Below are positions 27,797-41,577 of a stretch of 64,000 nt of DNA, piece after piece. The notes beneath the pieces were generated by a model. The model saw only the letters and a list, made by a program, of their open reading frames with translations, made no database searches and was not told the DNA's origin. Position 1 is the stretch's first letter; each line of letters begins with the position of its first letter. Both the position numbers and the translations under genes were made by a program. Source of the stretch: Brachypodius melanocephalos (lineage: Eukaryota; Chordata; Aves; Passeriformes; Pycnonotidae); NCBI GenBank assembly GCA_013398615.1, contig VZSR01000520.1, forward strand, positions 33,087,268-33,151,267, in the 5' to 3' direction.

Positions 27797-27893
27797 GGGC
27801 TGGTTTTTGGGAGGGTGGGTTGGTTTGTGGTTTTTTGGTTTTTGGGGAGTTTTTTGTTTGGTTTTAGTTTTTTTTGGGTTGTTTTATTTTATT
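27797..27893 (+). repeat. G/T-rich low-complexity tract with G-quadruplex motif
   Basis: About 100 bp consist almost only of G and T. The left part has four GGG runs (27797-27799, 27809-27811, 27813-27815, 27817-27819) with loops of 9, 1 and 1 nt. The plus strand is the FOXN3 template strand here, so a folded quadruplex could slow transcription. Function is inference. Confidence 0.7.
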
Positions 27894-30800
27894 AAGAAGC
27901 ACAACAGCTAAGGAATTCTTAAAGAAAGAAAAACAAAGTCACTGCCAGTGATTCCTATTATTACAAAACACATTCCTCAGATCCACTGCAATCTTACATA
28001 AAAATTACAAATAACTATTCATGCTGTTTAAGGGCAGATTTTCTTCATTCTTTTTTAACATTTCTAGCACAGACCAGTGAAATTCTCTACGTCCAGCTTT
28101 AAAGAATTGCACTATAGACCCTGACTGCATTTTAATGACAGTGACAACTGCTTACTAAGCTTTAAATTTTCATTAAAATCCCCTGACCTATGAACTTAAG
28201 AGAGCTAGAAATTTCCCCTGCTCTTCCAAGGAAAGTTTAGCAATGTTAGGTGACAGCTTGATACCAAGCTGAAGTAAATCTGAAGTAATATCTGCAGGCT
28301 GCATAACAAAACCCTCACCAACACTTCTGCATGTTTTCAACCTTTTTTCAGTAAAGCAGCAGTCACAGCTCAGCTCAAGTACAAAGGTGAAGAAGCGTGA
28401 TGAGACTAGCTAAAACACAATTACATGACCACAAACATATGCTCATCTAATGCATGAAATTAAAGTTTTGATGTGAAAGCTTGCTGGAGTACAGTGTTCA
28501 ACCCAAGTAAGCAAGTGCATCAAAAAATCATTGGCATTTCTCAAGAAAACAAAAGGTTGGGGCTTTTTAAATCTTATTTTGCTCCAAGTGAAAACATCCA
28601 TTACTTCAAATCACGCAAGTCCAAGTCTTTGATTTCACACTCATCTCTTGGTATTTTAGCTCACTTGCTCAGTGAACTACCCCAGACATCAACCCAGCCA
28701 TCAATCTTTTATTTCCCTGATTTGACTTTATGAAAGTGGCCTGGTTCTTCCCCAAGTGATGCAGCCACGTGAACCACCTCCACATCTCTGCTGTTCTTCC
28801 AGTCACAAAATGGGCACTGTCTTTCTGATTGGAGAGGCTGGGTGGGTATATTACTTCCCTGAGAATGGAAGTGCAGTTAGAGAGGAAAAGGACTACCTCG
28901 TCTAGAAATAAAACAAAAAGGAAGCTAAGCATACAAATAAACAATGATACAGGAATAAAGAGGCCAGATGAGCACTGAGAAGTAACAGCTGAGAAAAGGG
29001 AAGGGAAGGCCATGGAACTCTGTAGCCAAAAAACTCAACCTATTTCAGAGGCAAGATGCAGCACAGCATCCTGCAACACAAGGAAGTGCTACCGAAACAC
29101 ACACTGTCCAGTGGGCTCCCAATATTACAGGAGTTCAAGTCTCACCAGCACAAGACATACCATCAGAAGTTGTCTTTGTACCTCTGGGCTTGTACGTGCT
29201 ATCAGAGTGAAAGACCCTGCCCACTCCCCACCTAAACCTGCAGAGAGCACACCATCAGCAGTGTAACAGGCATAGATCCTATGGCTTTGCCTATGTGCCA
29301 CAGGTAGAGCAAAGAAACAGCAGGTGTGGGACTGACTGCTTTTGGGTTTTACACAAATGAAGGCATTCATGGGCTTTTAAGCAATTTTTTACCTCAGCAC
29401 TTCCCCATATGCATACAGAGAAGTTAGGAATGTCTTCTAGTGGATGACCTAGACACCCAGGAAGTCTGAGCTGCAGCCAAGACTGCCCACCAAAAGCATG
29501 TCCCCAGAATCCGGGTTCCTGATCCTGCAAGGAGAACTTCAACACCAAGTCTGGATGATTCTCTACCATTATTTCAGTCACAGTGACCAACTGCCCACGG
29601 GCACAGCTGGTCCACTGCTCCTCCAGCACACCAGCACATACCCATTAGTACAGGTAAGCTCACACAGAATGACTGCCAACAGCCAGCAGTGGATCTCCTA
29701 CACCACATTAGCTTTCCACTGCTCTCACCATAAAAACATTCCTCCAACAGGCTCAGGAGGTGTTGCATTACATCGCCCAACTCCAAGAGTCATATTTAAC
29801 TTGTTAGATATCTCCTTGTTGAGTTTACATGCGAACTGCCCTATGAAGTTATTGGGCTGCCACACGGAAACCCTGCAAGCAGCTGAAGAAAGCAGTGTCA
29901 TTGACTGTCCTTAAACAATGCCTGCCTCCTATATAAAGTTGAGGTAGTTTCATGCCAGTACCTAGGAACCCCAGACGTTGCCCAAAGTCCCCCCAGGCTA
30001 GGCAAAGTCCAGGCGCTGAAGAAGATGGGCTGAGACACTGCGAGGGAGGAACAAAGTGCAAGATCAAACAGATGCAGGGAGACTGGGCTGGCAGAGCAGG
30101 AGAGCCCAGAAGACAAGCCTGTCATCATGATGGGCCATCACAGGCATACTTGAGGGAGATTAGGCAGCAAGTACCACTAATAATGCTGTTTCAGCCTACA
30201 GAATTTCTGTGTATACATGGAAAGTGTAATTAGCCCTATGCTATTGAAAAGAAAATTGAGAAGATGCAGAAACAAAAGAATAAAAATGAAGTCCTCAACA
30301 TCACCTATAAAATCCATCGTAGAAAGGAAAAAAACCCCCAGACTCCAGACTAATAGTCCGTTTAGTGAGGTGTGCTAATTTAATATCAGAGGTGCACTCA
30401 TTTAAATATCCACTGGTTATCCATGCCTTTCATATCATCTACATTATCTATAACTGGAAAAGACATAAATTGCCTTTTCTTACAAACATATAGTTACATC
30501 ATATATGAAAACCTAGGGACAATTTTAAAACACAACCCTTCGCAGAACAGATATTAAAAAAATTATTCAACACTTATATCTGTGCTAAAGGTTTACAGGT
30601 CACTTTTTGCCTACTGCTGTATTAATGACAAAATAAGCCAGTGAGTGAGTTTCAAGGGGAAGGGGTTAACAGCTAGCAGAAATGTGTGAACGGGAGTACG
30701 TTGTACTAAATCCATTACCCATGACAAATAAAAATAAAAATAAGGAAGACCTGACAAAAGCTAATGGATTTGCACCATTTCCCTCATAACTGTTTATTTA

Positions 30801-33800
30801 ATGTATGGTTTTCCCTTGCTTAGTGTTTCATATTGGTTTGCATGATGTATTAAAGAAAAAAATCAGACACTTTGATAAATGGTTTGAGAGGTTCCCTGGA
30901 TGTGGGGTTTCCAAGTGTTCCTGGGCTTTTTACAGAAATAAAGCTGTGCTCCATCCCAAGCCCCACTCAGCAGCCTCAACAGATCCCTGTCACCTCCAGC
31001 AGGCACACGCTGAAGAATAACCATCCTCCTGCAACAGAGACCTCACTGCTACCCACATCCATCAACACACACATTACTTTGGCTACTTACATACACATTC
31101 TACTCTGTTTGTGTCCCATTTCTATGCTAGGTTCAGAGATACTTATTTTTTACTATCTTCTTCTTTCCTCCTCCTCTTTCTCATGGCTGAATGAAACACC
31201 AGAAAGCAAAATAGAACACCTTCCCATGCTGCAAACACCCTCCAAAACAAAGCAACTCATGACTGCAGTTAAGTTTTCATCTTGTTCACACAGCCCAAAC
31301 CAGCACAAACTCATCAGGGCAGGGCCTGGCTTCAGGAGCCTCAACAGCCCAAATGTCATAACCCGAAACCTCATGGAATGAAAAAAATCTGGGACTTCAC
31401 CGCAACTTGGCATTTTTGCAAGCAGCCTACACAAATCCTCCTTCCACCCAAACACCAGGTACTACCACAAGCCTCTGGAGAAATGCCTCCTAAATTAAAC
31501 AGTAAGATCAATGGCTCTGCAATGAAGACAAACCAGGGAAAGACCAGTTTAGCTCTAGGAGCAAACTAGCCTCCTGTGGGGAGGTCAAAACACAGCAGCT
31601 ACAGCACCGACACTCCCTCTCAGACACTGGGCACCCTGGTGGGACTAGAACTGCAGTGCCTGTGGGAGAGGGCTTTCCTCACCTAGTGGGATTACATTTT
31701 TACTGTAATGCAAACTGAACAAGAAATTTCACCTAAGAGGCACACCATTGAAACCTACACATGGCCAGAGAGCAGCAAGCCCTCACTGGGACCTTTGCAG
31801 AGTCAGAGTACTACCACCTAGTACTCTGGCAATAGCCTTTTCCTGCATCTTCTGGAGTGCTGGCCATAAAAGCCTTCCTGGGAGAGTCAAAAGCACATCT
31901 CAGTTGCACCAGAGCCTTCCAGCATAGGGAGGCTCCAATCTGAAGATGGCAAGGAAATTATATATGCAAGCAGAGACAGGGAGCGGGCTGCTAAGCCACC
32001 TACCTGTCTCCATTGACTGCCATGTCACAGGTCACTACAAGCACCCTCACCTCGTCCTAGCTGTACCTTTGGTCTCCTCTGGCAGCTGTGCATGAGTGCA
32101 CAAAGCTTCTTCCCACACCAGCTTCAGCCTGTGGATGGCTGGAGATAGCCAGGGCCATGCCATTACCACAAGCACAAACAGGAGACACTGTGGCATGCAG
32201 GTTAAACACAGCATTTCCACCCTTGGCAGCAAGCACAGTCCCCTCACCCTCCCTTAAAGTGCAGGGCACCAGCCCCTACTGTGCCACAGCTGGGGAACCT
32301 GCACCCAGCCCCAGGAGATGAGCAGCCGACCAGGAAGTCGGGGAGAGATAAACAGGTGAGAAGTGTCCTCAGCAGAAGCACGCAGTGGCAGGGAGTGAAA
32401 GAAAGCTACATTGTCAGATCTCACCCAAATCACCTTCAAGGTGGAGTAAGCTAAAAAGAACAATGCAGGAACTTTTTGTTGTGGCAGCCATTAATTCAGA
32501 CATACTTATATTTTCTCCCACTTTTACTTTAAGTCTGCTGCAGAAGCAAAGGCTTGTGAAAAGAACAAGAAGATGAACTTGCTTAGTCTTCGAAGTTTAA
32601 TTCACAGTAAGAATCATTAAAACTGTAAGAAGACTCCCTTTAATATTTATCTCCATACAGCTATCTCAAAAATAGATTTAACAACTATAGGATATTTTGT
32701 CTTGGGTTTTTTAGGGGACTGCATTTTTGCAAGCATGGCTACACAGGTTGCAACTGGTAAAATACTCTAAGTGGCAAACAACAAAGCTTGTCATAGAAAA
32801 CTTCTGCAGCATGAGCCACTGAATCAAGTGGATAATCAGCTTCCCTGAGAACCTCCACCAGTAAAACAGATCTGAAATTGTGCAGCTAGTTTATTATTAA
32901 ACACAGCAAAGTGATTACATTAGAGAAATAATATCTGAAGTCACTGGTGTGCAAAAAAGGAATATTTAAATCTGTAATTTTTCCAAGGAAGCTAGCTAGT
33001 CCTTAATCAGAACCTACATCTTGGCAAGAATAGAATTCACAGGTTATTCATGTTATTTCCTGGGCAGACTAGTTCTAAATTAGCAGAGCATTAATCAAAG
33101 TCTAAATAGTTAACCAAATCCTGACTGAATATAAATTATTCCTCTGTTTAAAAGTCTACCTCATTTTTCCAGATGCCATTCCAAATCCCACAATGATTTT
33201 GCTATTTCATAGAAATAGTAAAGAAAAAGTGAGTTTCCTCAAATTCACAGGAGAGAATCAAAAGGCGTATGACAGACGCAGCAGCAAAGAGCCAGCCTGC
33301 AAACTCACTGAAACAGACCCAGCAGAAATAGAAATGTCCCTCTTCAGGGCGCTCTAAGCCGGTAGCAAACAGGATGTGAGCATCAGCCACTGTGTGCAGA
33401 TAGGTTATTCAGAATAGCAAGTTCAGGCACAGACTGAGTCTTTTGCCTGGTAAGGAAAGAGTGGGAGGGAGGAAGGGGTAAAAAACAGCTTTCAACCCAC
33501 ACACCACAGCCCTGCCTATTTGGGTTTTCCCTGGCTTCTTTTTAACTGAATTATCTCACAGGCAGTCATTTTTCATTTTCAGGTATGATGTTCACAGGAC
33601 ATTCCCATGAAATAAGAAGGCTGTGTGTGTTTGTAGCATACTAGAAGAAGAAATGACAAGCTCCTCAGGAAAATGAGACACTGTACAATCTCAGCAGCAC
33701 CAACAGCCCTGACAGGAGGACTGGGGCACTTGCTGAAAGACACACCATCTACAGAAAAGGATTGACACTCATCTTGAACAGAACAAGGAAAGAAAACAGA

Positions 33801-36561
33801 GTTTGGAGTAGGCAAGGGGAAAAGAAACTGGACAGAGTCTAGAAACTTCTGCAAAAAAGCTGTGTCAACTTCTACATGGGGCTAAGTCACCATCTTCACC
33901 CTCCCATTTCTCAGTGTTTACTAGGAAGCTATTACTCATTCTGATCATTGCACACAAAAAGGCTGCTGATCAATATTGCACAAGAGTGGTAAGTGATCAG
34001 AGATTAAACATCAGTGCATGAATTTATCTGACTTAACATGCCTGGAGTGGAAGGAAACAGGGAGAAACAGTTTCTGAGCAGACTCCAGCGATGAAAATCG
34101 ACAACTTGCCCAACATCAGATGATGTTGTGAGGAGTTAGAAGTAACAAGGAAGAAAAGATGTATGACTTTCTCAGAAGGTTAAAATGTTGTTTTCATCCA
34201 AACTATTCATGATCAAATATGCCTTTTGATTTACCATCTAAAGGAAAAGAAAATCTCATTTAGGGACGCCAAAGCAAGGCTGTGTTGATGACACAGATGT
34301 CATGCAACCACGCCTGCTGTGACCTGAGTCACTGCTCCAGGTCTCCTGTGATCTTTTTCTTGATCGGTTTCACACAGGAAGCCTTCATATCTGACACACC
34401 AAAAATAGCATACGGCTTACAAATGAATATCCTGCTTCAAAAAAAGGCTGCAACTTTTTTTCTTTTTCAAAATGCAAATACACTTTCAGTACAGTGCAAT
34501 GATGACTGAAAGCACTTGTCCCTACATTCCTCAGATGCTTATGATCAGTTACATGAGATGATGCAGGTAGCGAAAAAAAGAGAACTAACAGGTGTGTGTC
34601 GAGGGGAAACCACAAAAACAGCAATTGGAATTGAACAGCTCAAAGTGAAAAGTAACCAAAAATAACATACAAACACTTCTACAGAGAAAAATGTATAGCT
34701 AGAAAATGGAGTCCGAAATGCTGAAAGCCCTATCCAAAGGTTGAACAAAAAGGAATGGACGCCTTATATTGACTCCATTCATCCTACCCATACTTAAATA
34801 TTTAAACAGCAGTCATCTTGCCTTTCAGAGTTGCATAATGCACCAAACCCTGCTGAAAACCAGTAACCAGCCTTTGAGGATGCTGGTGGTGTAAAACTCC
34901 CCACAGCATGCCCCGTGAAAAGAAGCCACTTACACCAGCTCCAAAGAACCCATAAAAAGGACTGGCTGCTCCAAAGGGTACTTCTCTCTTCATAGTTGCA
35001 CCCAATGACCACAAATGCTGACATCTGCACTGTATGGTAAAGAACTTCTGTAATCACTGTGTTCTTGCAAAAGACATTCTCAGGCAATACTAAACACACC
35101 ACTAACAGAAGAGTTTGAAAGAAACTTGACAGATTATAGCTTTATTGCAACCTCCAGAATCTGGCTTTACGTTGCTGAGTCACAGCATTTTTAGCATGTT
35201 AGTATCCTAGATGTTTCTACTAGAAAGTCATGAGAGGGTGCAAAATCATGGGGGGTGACCAAAAAACCTTTCCAGTTGTCTTTGCTTCTACAAAAGAGCT
35301 TGTAAAAGTTCTTAAAGGCTCTAAAATAAGGCATGCAGCTCCTCCCTTCATTGTTTTAAATAATGTGATTTTAAGCCAATTTCATAACTTTTAAGATACA
35401 AATCTGTATATAAATAACCTCCCACACCACTCTTATCATATCCATTCATATTATTACACAAACACACCCTTAGATGTTAATATTACTTGGTCTAACTTAA
35501 AAGCCATGCAACACAAACAGAATTTTTTTTGGAGCAATTGCAAAATTCCCTTCCTTTCCAAACAAAAGCATCTCTTGGTACACAGTGCAGGAAGTCCGAA
35601 GCTACACATGACATGGACTGAAAAGCTGTTTAAACCACTCTAGAACTGTTTTAATTTTTCACCTGATGCCAATTGAAAAATCAACAGGTAGTCAAAACAC
35701 AAAAAAACAGGCAAGTTCACTGATAAAGAAAATTCTTCCCCTTTTAAATGCATGTCTAAATTAAAAAGTGCCAATCCAGCAAGTTTGCAAACTCTGTTTT
35801 ATAAATAACAAGGGGAACAAATATAAGATGATGTGGCACAAAAGTGAATAACTCTACCATAATTAAGACATGGACTCTTGCCCCATCAGCCCAAGCCAGC
35901 CAAATGCATTTTCGGCATACTAGATACTACTGAAGGGTGAGTGCAACTTGAGTGCTGGTGAAAGAGCAGAAGGTGATTAGCAAAAGTGGTTAGATCATAA
36001 GCATATTTACTTTGAAACTAAAATAATGCAAGTATTTTAGCTGGCAAGAGGAACACATTTTCCTAGTCACAGAAGAAAAGGATGAAAAAGGCAAACCTTT
36101 CCTACAATTTCATTGCCACAAATTAAAATCAAAGCTTTCTAAATGAAAACTTTTTTTTTTTCCAAAGAATGACTGAAAAACTTGTCTCTTAATGGAAAGG
36201 GTCATAACTACATTTCTGCTTTCCCAAATTCAAAATTAGTCAGCTCTAAAACCTAACAGCAAATGACACATCAAAGCAGACTTGCTAAGCCAAGAACAAG
36301 ATATTTGGAACAAGGAACTTTATTCCTCAGAACAAATGCAGCACTGCCTGAGCAGTGAAATAATACAGGTGTTTTAGCAAAACCTGAAACAACAAAAAAT
36401 TAGACAAAGTGGAGGTGTTTTACCAAATTTTAAATGCTGTTTTGTTTTGGAAAAAAAACCAAGAGAGATGGTTCAGGTTAGCTAAGACTCTTAATTTAGA
36501 GTCATCTGGTTAGACTAACTGGTAAGCAGTTGTGGCAACACGTTTCCCAAGGAAACTTTGC

Positions 36562-36705
36562 AGAGATTAGCTCAGGTGGTTAGAACATGGTATTGATAAT
36601 GCCAGGGTTTCAAGTTTGATCCTTGTCTGGGCCATTCACTTAGGACCTGGGCTTGAAGGTACTTGTGCATCCCTTCCAACAGAAAATATTCTGTCATTCT
36701 GTGAT
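36562..36705 (+). mobile_element. tRNA-Ile-derived SINE with CR1 tail (TguSINE1-like)
   Basis: The 5' part is a tRNA relic. Box A is TAGCTCAGGTGG (36568-36579). The anticodon arm TGGTA-TTGATAA-TGCCA (about 36589-36605) carries anticodon GAT (Ile), and a degenerate box B (GTTTGATCC) lies near 36614-36622, followed by GTCTGGGCCA. The 3' part (CCCTTCCAAC ... ATTCTGTCATTCTGTGAT) is the terminus of an avian CR1 LINE. This head-tail combination is that of TguSINE1, known from zebra finch and relatives and mobilised by CR1 machinery. It is not a functional tRNA gene: the acceptor stem is decayed and the sequence runs on into the CR1 tail. The open frame overlapping it is incidental. Confidence 0.8.
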
Positions 36706-37205
36706 CTAAGATGTACCACTATGACAGCATCTGGTTTTCCTGGCCCAGAGACACACACAGAGAGAAAACTCTATATGATGACTCAATTTTTGCTCCCATT
36801 TTACCTTAAAAATGTTTGGATGATCTAAACAACAGCGTGACTCTGTAACGCTTTTTATATATAAAAAGTATTTTTATATAGACATATATGTATAGATAGA
36901 TTAAAAAAAAAAGAATTTAAGCAGAAAAGGGAGATACATCATGAACAATAAAATTACATTTGCCTCAAGAGCTGGGAGCTAGCACCAGACTGAATCTTCT
37001 GTGCAATTTGTCTCTATGATAGCTTCTTTCCTTTTCCTCTGCCATGCAGTCAGAAGTGTAGAAAGTATTACATGTCAATGTAAAATTGTAAACCAAATCT
37101 ACACTCTTTTACAAAAGCAAGGTCTGTATATTTAACCCTGAGCATTGAGGGGGGAAACCTTCAACTGTGTAGAAGAAGGGTAAGACAGAGAAAACACATA
37201 AATTA

Positions 37206-37258
37206 GTGTAATGAGCAATTACATGAAAATAAATTAATTTCATTACATTAATTGCCAA
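37206..37258. promoter_or_regulatory. AT-rich TAAT-motif cluster with palindromic core
   Basis: A 53-bp stretch holds several ATTA/TAAT homeodomain cores around a perfect 10-bp palindrome AAATTAATTT (about 37232-37241). Base composition alone makes such motifs frequent, so this is a weak candidate for a developmental enhancer. Confidence 0.2.
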
Positions 37259-37491
37259 AACAGGAAAAAACATTTTGGATAAGTTCATTCTACTGCTTCA
37301 AAGCAAACCATGAAACAGTACAAATGCTAACATTTGTCTAATTCTCAGCTATCTCTGCCACATCCTGACTCTCCAACTTCCCATCTCTCCTAGCTGAAGA
37401 CTGAAAACCTGCATTTTCCATGCACACCATGCATTCCTTCTTACTTCAGCTTTGCAGGAAAGCCCGCAAACTACTAACACCACTGTATCAG

Positions 37492-37693
37492 AAGAAGGTT
37501 TTTTACCAAGAGGATGGTTGGGCACTGGAACAGGATCCCCAGGGAAGCGGTCACAGCACCAGCCTGAACAGTTCAAGAAGTGTCTGGATAATACTCAGGC
37601 ACAGAGTGTGATCCTTGGGTGTCCTGTGCAGAGCCACAAGCTGGACTCGATGATCCCTTTAAACTCAGGATGTTCCATGATTCTATAATTCTA
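37492..37693 (+). mobile_element. CR1 LINE 3' end, 5'-truncated
   Basis: About 200 bp match the distal 3' end of an avian CR1 retrotransposon: TTTTTTACCAAGAGGATGG, then GGGCACTGGAACAGGATCCC, then a GTGTCCTGTGCAGAGCC stretch, TGGACTCGATGATCCCTTT, and the terminal repeat GATTCTATAATTCTA. Severe 5' truncation and loss of the reverse transcriptase are normal for CR1 copies. The diagnostic words resemble the CR1-J group, but I cannot place the subfamily firmly. Orientation is opposite to FOXN3. Confidence 0.85.
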
Positions 37694-40600
37694 CTAATGT
37701 GCAGCCCCTTAGTCCCGAAGTATTTCAGGAAGTGTGGAATTATGTAAAAATTGTATCATTATTTCCAGTTAAATTTATTTATAAATACTATGTCTAAAGG
37801 TAATTCCTATAGAAATTAATACCTTTTGACCCACAGTATTCTCCCAAACCTTAAGTATAATTGTAGCTCCATACACACCAGCAGCAGGCAGTTCTTAAAC
37901 CTGTCAAACATTCTCTCCAAAACCCTTTCAAGTGCTCCCATGAGCAGTGATGATCTCTGGAAGTGCAGCGATTCTGTGTTTTTCTGGTGCTTGAGAAGGC
38001 TGCATGCAAAGCAGTGGTACTGAGGAGAATCTTTCAAAATACAGCAAAAATCTTTCAAATACAGCATTTACTGCATGGCGAGGACTTTAGTCCTAAAGAT
38101 TAGTATCTTGTCCTTGTGAGATCTATTTAATTCTTCTCAACTATTTAAAGAGATCTAATTGCAGAAGTGCTATGTTTATTACATTCCAAACCACTAAACC
38201 TTTACAGTGATGTTTAACATCCCTCCCGCTAATGTAAAACCGAAATATTTCATCAATGATTTCCCTATTTTTACTGAAGCATGCAGAACCTACAAGACAT
38301 GTGCTCCCACTCTCCACACTAAAGGGTGAAGAAAAGAGAGAAAAGTATGTAAGTGAAAGCTTGAGATAAGATATGCAGCAACTAACTCTAGTCTTGCATT
38401 AACTCCCACAGCCCCTGCAACTTGCAATGTAGACACTTTTCTTCAACTGTAAACTCAGAAATACATTCATAAGAGCTGCTTCATCTCAGTGAGTATCTTC
38501 CCACAAGCAGCAGGTGTGGGATCTTATAAACATAGCTCTGGAGCACAGGCTAATTTTCTGCCCAAAGCTTGAATGAGTGTGAATTCACTATTCAACTAGA
38601 TTCTCTTATGCAAAATTCCATCAATAAGTTTCTGCTCCACATACTGCCACAGACAATTCTCCATGCCATTGACACTTCCCAGTACAGAAGCCTGTTCATT
38701 TCTCTGCTTACCAACAGTTATCTTTCAGCAAGTTACACTGGTGCTTCAAAATCCTGAGAGCTCTCAGCTAGTGGTAAATTGCTACTTTTCACTGCTGCAA
38801 TGAAATATAGCAATTCAGCATGCCGTAGATAGTGTTTTGGTATCTTAAGTCACTGGCTAAGGGCAGCAATTTGGTTTCTTTTCTACTGCAACAAGGAAAA
38901 ACCCATTCACATTTAAGATCCCTAGAATGAGTCCTCCCACAAATTCCTACACTAGTTCCCAAGACAATTTTTCCCTAAGAGCCTGAATGAAATGTGAACA
39001 ACTATACAGAAATAAATTAACAACACTAATTAAAATATACTGTCTCCAAAATTATTATTATGGATAACTAAGCAGCATCCAGAGGCATCATTGATGGCCA
39101 CAACAGCTACTTTCCACAGCTCTCAGTCCCAATTCTGTTGTTGATACTCAGGAGTAAATCAAAAACAGTTTTTCTGAAGTCAGGAGTTCAAATAGGTGGA
39201 AGAATAGAAAAACACCAAGTAATTTTTCAGGCTAAGAAGGGCCAAGAACGACCCACAAAAAATTCAGGAGGAAAAAAAGTTGTATGCCAAAGCAGGAAGG
39301 TCACTCCCTCTCTTTCCCTCCCCTGTTGCTTATCTTACATGACCTCTATCACTGATGAGTTTGACACCACTTACAGCTACAAGAAATTCAGGACTCTTTA
39401 AAAGCCAGTTTTGTTGCCAGCATGTAGATAAACTTTGTCAGCATCAAGACTCATAAATATGCTTACTCTCCAGAAAGGATAACCACTATTTTATTGCCAT
39501 TGCAATAACTGGCCAGACACAGCAGTGATGATGAGCATGTGTGGGTGCACTGTCCCAACTACCAAAGAATTCAGCGGCTCCAGACACCTGGAGACCACTG
39601 AGATCCAAAAGCTGCAGGCTAAGAGGAATCATGGATACAGATGGCATGGCAGAATCAAACCACTCTGTGCTCTCCTGTGTAATTAAAGGTAAGAATTGCT
39701 GTGAGCTTCAGTCGTGGATGCTGATTTTGCCCTAAGTGAAAACACCTCAGGAAGCTCTTGGTAAAAGCAGCACACCAGAGGAAGGAGTTTCTCGTCTCCA
39801 TCTCTGACGCCAGTTAGTCCCAGGGCAGCCAGACTGCTGAAGCCATCCACAGGGACACTCTCCAACAGCAACATGCCTGGTCCTCCAGAATATCCACCTT
39901 TCCCCACAGCATTAAAGAAAGCATAAAGCATAAAGAAAGGCACTTCTGTGCCTGAATCCTTCCAAGCCAGAGAAAAGGCACACACGAATTAAGTCCAAAA
40001 AACTAAGGTACAAGACTGAAAAAATCATCCAAGCACATATTCAGGATCCACTTTACCTTTAAGGATGTCAGAGCTCAAGTGCCCAGGACAGGGACTCATA
40101 ATTGCACCTGAACCAACCACCCATGGTTCTCTGCTCCTTATCAATGAAGCACTGCCAGGCAATAAATTTTTGCAATTCCTCTCTTCCTCAATCCACCCAT
40201 AATAATTTCTCATCTCTGGAGCTGAGAGAGTACCCTGCTTTAAGCTAGCTCTGAGACACTGGAACAGGTGAGGAATGGTTGGGGAAGGGACTTGAACTGG
40301 GAATTAGATTGAGTAACAGATGTTAGGAAGCTAAATAGCTTTTTCCTTGAGACCAAAATTTAACTACTGAATCATAATGAGACAGTTGTTGCTACTGAAT
40401 AAAGAAAAATCTCATTGTTTCTAAACTACTTAAAAACTGACCAACTAGAACTATCACAAAACCAGCAAGATTCTTATATATCTCATAAAAATGAACTTTC
40501 CTCTGTATCTTCCTTTACCTAGAAGACCTTTACCAGACTTCTACTGAATAAAAACACCAGACTATGTATCAAAAGATAAAAGCAAATTACTTACGGATAA

Positions 40601-40732
40601 AAAGCTTTATTAGTTTAAAAATACATATAAGCATGGGCCACATCTTCCCCTAGATGCTTGCTAAGCAAAATTTAACCAGAGGTAGCCACATGGGACTTTT
40701 TCTTAAACCAATCTGTGTTCACAAAACTAACT

Positions 40733-41577
40733 GAATAGAATTGTAGAAGCTTTGGAAGAGATCTTAAAGGTCATCTAGTTCCAACTCAGCTACCAAGTGC
40801 AGGGATGTCATTCACCAGACCAGGTTGCTTCAAGCCGCATCCAGCCTGGCCTTGAACACTTCCAGGGATGTGGCATCCACAGCTTCTCTGGGCAACCTGT
40901 GCCAGTGCCTCACCACCTTCACAGTAAAGAATTTCTTCCAAATATCTCATCTAAATCTCTTCTCTTCATTTAAAACTGTTCCCCTTTGTCCTGTCACTCT
41001 CTGCCTGTATAAAAAGTTCCTCTCCCTCTTTTTTTAAGTCCCCTTTAAGTAATGGAAGGCTGCAATGAGGTCTTCCTGTAACCTTCTCTTCTCCAGGCTG
41101 AATAACCCCAGCTCTCTCAGCCTGTCTTCATAAGACATGCTTCTGCCGTCTGATCACAGTCAGCCCTCCTCCAGACCCTCTTCAACAGGTCCATGTCCTT
41201 CCTATGTTAGGGGACCCAGAGCTGGATGCAGCACTGCAGGAGGGGTCTCACAAAAACAGAGCAGAGGGGCAGAATCCCCTCCCTTGCCCTGCTGCCCAAT
41301 GCTGCTTTGGATGCAGGCCAGCAGAGAGCTGGCTTTCTGGGCTGCCAGCACTCATTGATGGTGCATGTCCAGCTTTTCAGCCATGAGAACCTCCAAGTCC
41401 TCCACAGGGCTGCTCTCAGTGACTTCATCTCCCAGTCTGTGCTCAAAACTGGGATTGCCCCGACCCAGATGGAGCACCGTGCACCTGGACTTTTTGAGCT
41501 TCATGACATAGTGCTTTGTTACAGCTACATGCAGGGACACCATGACCTCATCTAGCAAGTCTGCCCAGTCCTGCAAT
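40733..41577 (-). mobile_element. CR1 LINE, 5'-truncated, with reverse-transcriptase C-terminal remnant
   Basis: A roughly 845-bp CR1 copy in FOXN3 orientation. Translated on the minus strand it shows degraded CR1 ORF2 C-terminal motifs: CTVLHLGRGNP with EHRLGD (41352-41576) and, in another frame, ILPLCSVFVRP with QLWVP (41207-41446). Further along, the 3' region shows the usual SLEKR-type sequence (plus-strand CTTCTCTTCTCCAGGCTGAA near 41083-41102). The 3'UTR follows, with GGTTGCCCAGAGAAGC-like sequence, AGTTGGAACTAGATGACC and a terminal CAATTCTATTC. Frame changes show that it is dead. The short overlapping open frames belong to this element, not to genes. Confidence 0.9.

Noticed and set aside
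36568..36634. Functional tRNA-Ile gene
   Set aside because: The acceptor stem is not paired, box B is degenerate and the sequence continues into a CR1 tail, so it is a SINE head.
41207..41576. Small minus-strand protein genes
   Set aside because: The translations match degraded CR1 reverse-transcriptase C-terminal motifs spread over different frames.
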